Shown in pieces: positions 63,201 through 64,000 of a stretch of DNA of 64,000 nucleotides. A program made the position numbers and the translations under genes. Below the pieces are notes generated by a model, which saw only the letters and a program-made list of their open reading frames with translations, made no database searches and had not been told where the DNA came from. The stretch is from Flectonema sp. DT1601 (Eukaryota > Euglenozoa > Diplonemea > Diplonemida > Diplonemidae), in contig OZ025802.1 of assembly GCA_964019425.1 (NCBI GenBank), positions 310,001 through 374,000 of the forward strand. The letters are read 5' to 3'. The first letter of the stretch is position 1; the number at the start of each line of letters is the position of its first letter.

Positions 63201-64000
63201 CTTTTTAATCTCATCTTAACTCTTCCTTTAGCGAATTCAGCGAATAGTTGATTAACGATGTCGTGATTGCGGAGTTGCCACATTAGTTTTTGTAATTGTA
63301 ATCTGTTCAGTTCAACTGTACCCTCTTCGATGTGTTCTAAGATTGTGGGAACGTCGAGAGTTTTGTACTCCACCTCACTCGATAAGATATCCGCAACTAA
63401 TTTAAAAACACGTTTTTGTCTGATGTTACAAAAAGTTAAGACCGTTGAGAGTTCATCTCGAACGTTTACCTTTCCATCTCCAGACTCGTCAGCGTAGACC
63501 CAAATCTTTTCCAACCAAATAGACATTGGATTTATCTGAGAGCGTTCTGCTGCTGTTGGTAAAACTATAGTACCGTACCCCCCGTATAAGAGACATTTTA
63601 AACCGTTTTGCCATCGGCGACAAACGTGAGAAGCTCTCAACGTGTCATATGTTCCAGGAGTTGTTTCCCATTGAGCTTCTTTAAATGAAAGACGTAGATC
63701 ACTCATTCTGCCAGTAATGAAATCTCTATATTGGATGTGGATGCAGTGACGTGGATCTCTGCCATCTTCAATTGCAAGTTTCCAACAGCTGTCTGATGCG
63801 AATGCCGGATCCCATTTGCTTTGGCTTTTTGGGTTTTTTGGAAGGATGAAAACCCCGTCATCACCGTCTTCAATATCGCTAATAAATAAGGTGCATTTCT
63901 TGATCGGGTCCGGCACTGCTATTTTTCCAACGTCAATAGGCTGGGAAGCGCTCTTGTCATCTCCCCTCTTCTTTTCCTTTTCGGATAGTTTTTTCGAAAG
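60236..64000 (-). CDS. Phospholipase C-like protein (PH, EF, X, Y, C2), active site lost; 5' partial
   Basis: The frame is open to the right edge, so the true start is outside; 1254 codons are visible, ending in TAA. Residue numbers count from the edge. In order: PH-like domain (~55-135), EF-hand with loop DESGDGKVNVRDE (~170-183), a Lys/Arg-rich coiled coil (~280-335), X domain (~390-560: FYISTSINTAYGFL, PFIIVIEIND, SIAQSLKDVLG), a long linker, Y domain end (~925-975: FSAGAQLVGIDYLP, GSFGYLLKP), C2 domain (~1015-1175: VDPFIEVRVEGV, PRWDDTWSLP) and a coiled-coil tail. PI-PLCs cleave PIP2. Here SSHNTY is STSINTAY and the Ca-binding VELDCWDG is AIHFAPRGG, so both catalytic His and most Ca ligands are missing. 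A scaffold or phosphoinositide-binding role, as in PLC-like PRIP, is likely. Confidence 0.88.
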   Translation of the reverse strand, partial: LSKKLSEKEKKRGDDKSASQPIDVGKIAVPDPIKKCTLFISDIEDGDDGVFILPKNPKSQSKWDPAFASDSCWKLAIEDGRDPRHCIHIQYRDFITGRMSDLRLSFKEAQWETTPGTYDTLRASHVCRRWQNGLKCLLYGGYGTIVLPTAAERSQINPMSIWLEKIWVYADESGDGKVNVRDELSTVLTFCNIRQKRVFKLVADILSSEVEYKTLDVPTILEHIEEGTVELNRLQLQKLMWQLRNHDIVNQLFAEFAKGRVKMRLKSEGTTGAFDTYVYQQDQERDARAKLKAKEKRLVSTYSNDLPQLKEQLRNLKEEKEFLRKQGKAKRSQMILLFQEEILNYHKTEVSKGKFTTFLMHSSLNSAFNPFCIAEKEWGSGFTTADHNKNALPWNRTLKDFYISTSINTAYGFLSNTIETTFLPYGCTKVLTPTESVARVLQEYNPRAIHFAPRGGKVGQRSKINWKISAGGYRKSFPSGKKPANIFDCESARAGGPKRKDHPGPFYKNIRENGEPFRDVLAIVKQNAFTYSPTPFIIVIEINDTTDISEQNSIAQSLKDVLGIPDKQHHCTCSTLGRASSHFTIVTNSELLEVPSGCSAEGQSLTAHKSVKDLGGVSNLSLNLLYNRFIIALKVSLTTSPTSEWIPFTKRRIQSELTQLATLEFMLSASRDRETQNCQEILKQQLIESLIPVKIDDWESPPKSIEWPVLCSGLEYANDEPSERRKSRRKSVMSQTAAEAQKSENPMHLMRRKSSYREHSGTSSLVCCISQDELETKLDQVEKWQLRQMRDERRVIINKDKTEGLVLPREEAELPQQSDYLHELHVFTKEHLTFCTSDVEPHHRLFQVGDKIAFTNNGESCTGTISSWKFDADNPTTEPQFLIKVNGRDRPLLSRDCSHIKRNGPTSGEDKNHKWGKWKRTGVHSAFSAGAQLVGIDYLPNPHTVEGEEAIALRSAYRSKFRMAHKGSFGYLLKPSHMLSEPIKQKQSDDNINTDNEDVSQGALDMGKRWRESGKCTQVIRVISCQFLPAVEEEVAETGGGKGVLSTVNPLTSLSKLISGDDDEDCLNAIVDPFIEVRVEGVKSDTFTGKTRVVPDNGYCPRWDDTWSLPLQQKEHAILTLTVYHDTGGPDPRFLARGSIPVSACQLGYRALFLYDEDEKRLSTCPTILCHFREVIAGDPVEKANQIKKLETMRDETRMMAKAKQQQLHTVQDALKTNAKVLSQLRIDSQKAERKRDKYRRASCLVEDCVCVLQ

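Overview
Nuclear DNA of a unicellular eukaryote (protist), lineage not determined. Evidence: genes are split by short GT-AG introns (47 to 93 bp in the cases worked out by eye), all three standard stop codons are used, a mitochondrial-type dihydroorotate dehydrogenase and a class III adenylate cyclase are present, and intergenic DNA is AT-rich and packed with poly-A/poly-T runs. An in-frame UGA in a Sep15/SelM-family gene suggests that the organism makes selenoproteins.

Layout. (1) 1 to 21.3 kb: compact host gene block. Every gene I can support is on the minus strand: TMEM33-like membrane protein (partial at the left edge), unknown 325-aa protein, transcription-type cyclin, F-box/coiled-coil protein, a 75-aa unknown, a zinc-finger/G-patch protein, a FAM210-like mitochondrial membrane protein, kelch-BTB protein, the selenoprotein, adenylate cyclase, a probable mitochondrial protein, a DHODH-like protein, and a very alanine-rich protein. 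(2) 21.5 to 59.6 kb: a repeat island. It holds a mariner-like MITE, two copies of an RLE-class (R2/NeSL/CRE-like) LINE, three arrays of a hairpin-bearing satellite (about 35, 19 and 4 units) inside a larger repeat with a fixed left end, a 1.1-kb mosaic repeat (called P here) in about ten pieces, a 625-bp repeat (X) in an X-Y-X arrangement found twice in opposite orientations, a 31-bp minisatellite at three places, a piggyBac transposon whose empty site is also present in the window, fossil gag/RNase H-bearing retroelement pieces, and one solitary coiled-coil gene (37090-38244). (3) 60.2 to 64 kb: a phospholipase C-like gene, again on the minus strand, open at the right edge.

The host genes do not form an obvious pathway; they cover signalling (adenylate cyclase, PLC-like), ubiquitin adaptors (F-box, BTB), RNA-linked functions (cyclin, G-patch) and mitochondria (FAM210-like, DHODH-like). 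Two enzyme-like genes (DHODH-like, PLC-like) have lost family catalytic residues. The most interesting signals are the selenoprotein, the LINE copy that keeps its zinc finger and endonuclease but has lost the whole reverse transcriptase, and the pattern suggesting that the satellite-bearing repeat is the very long 3' region of that LINE family.
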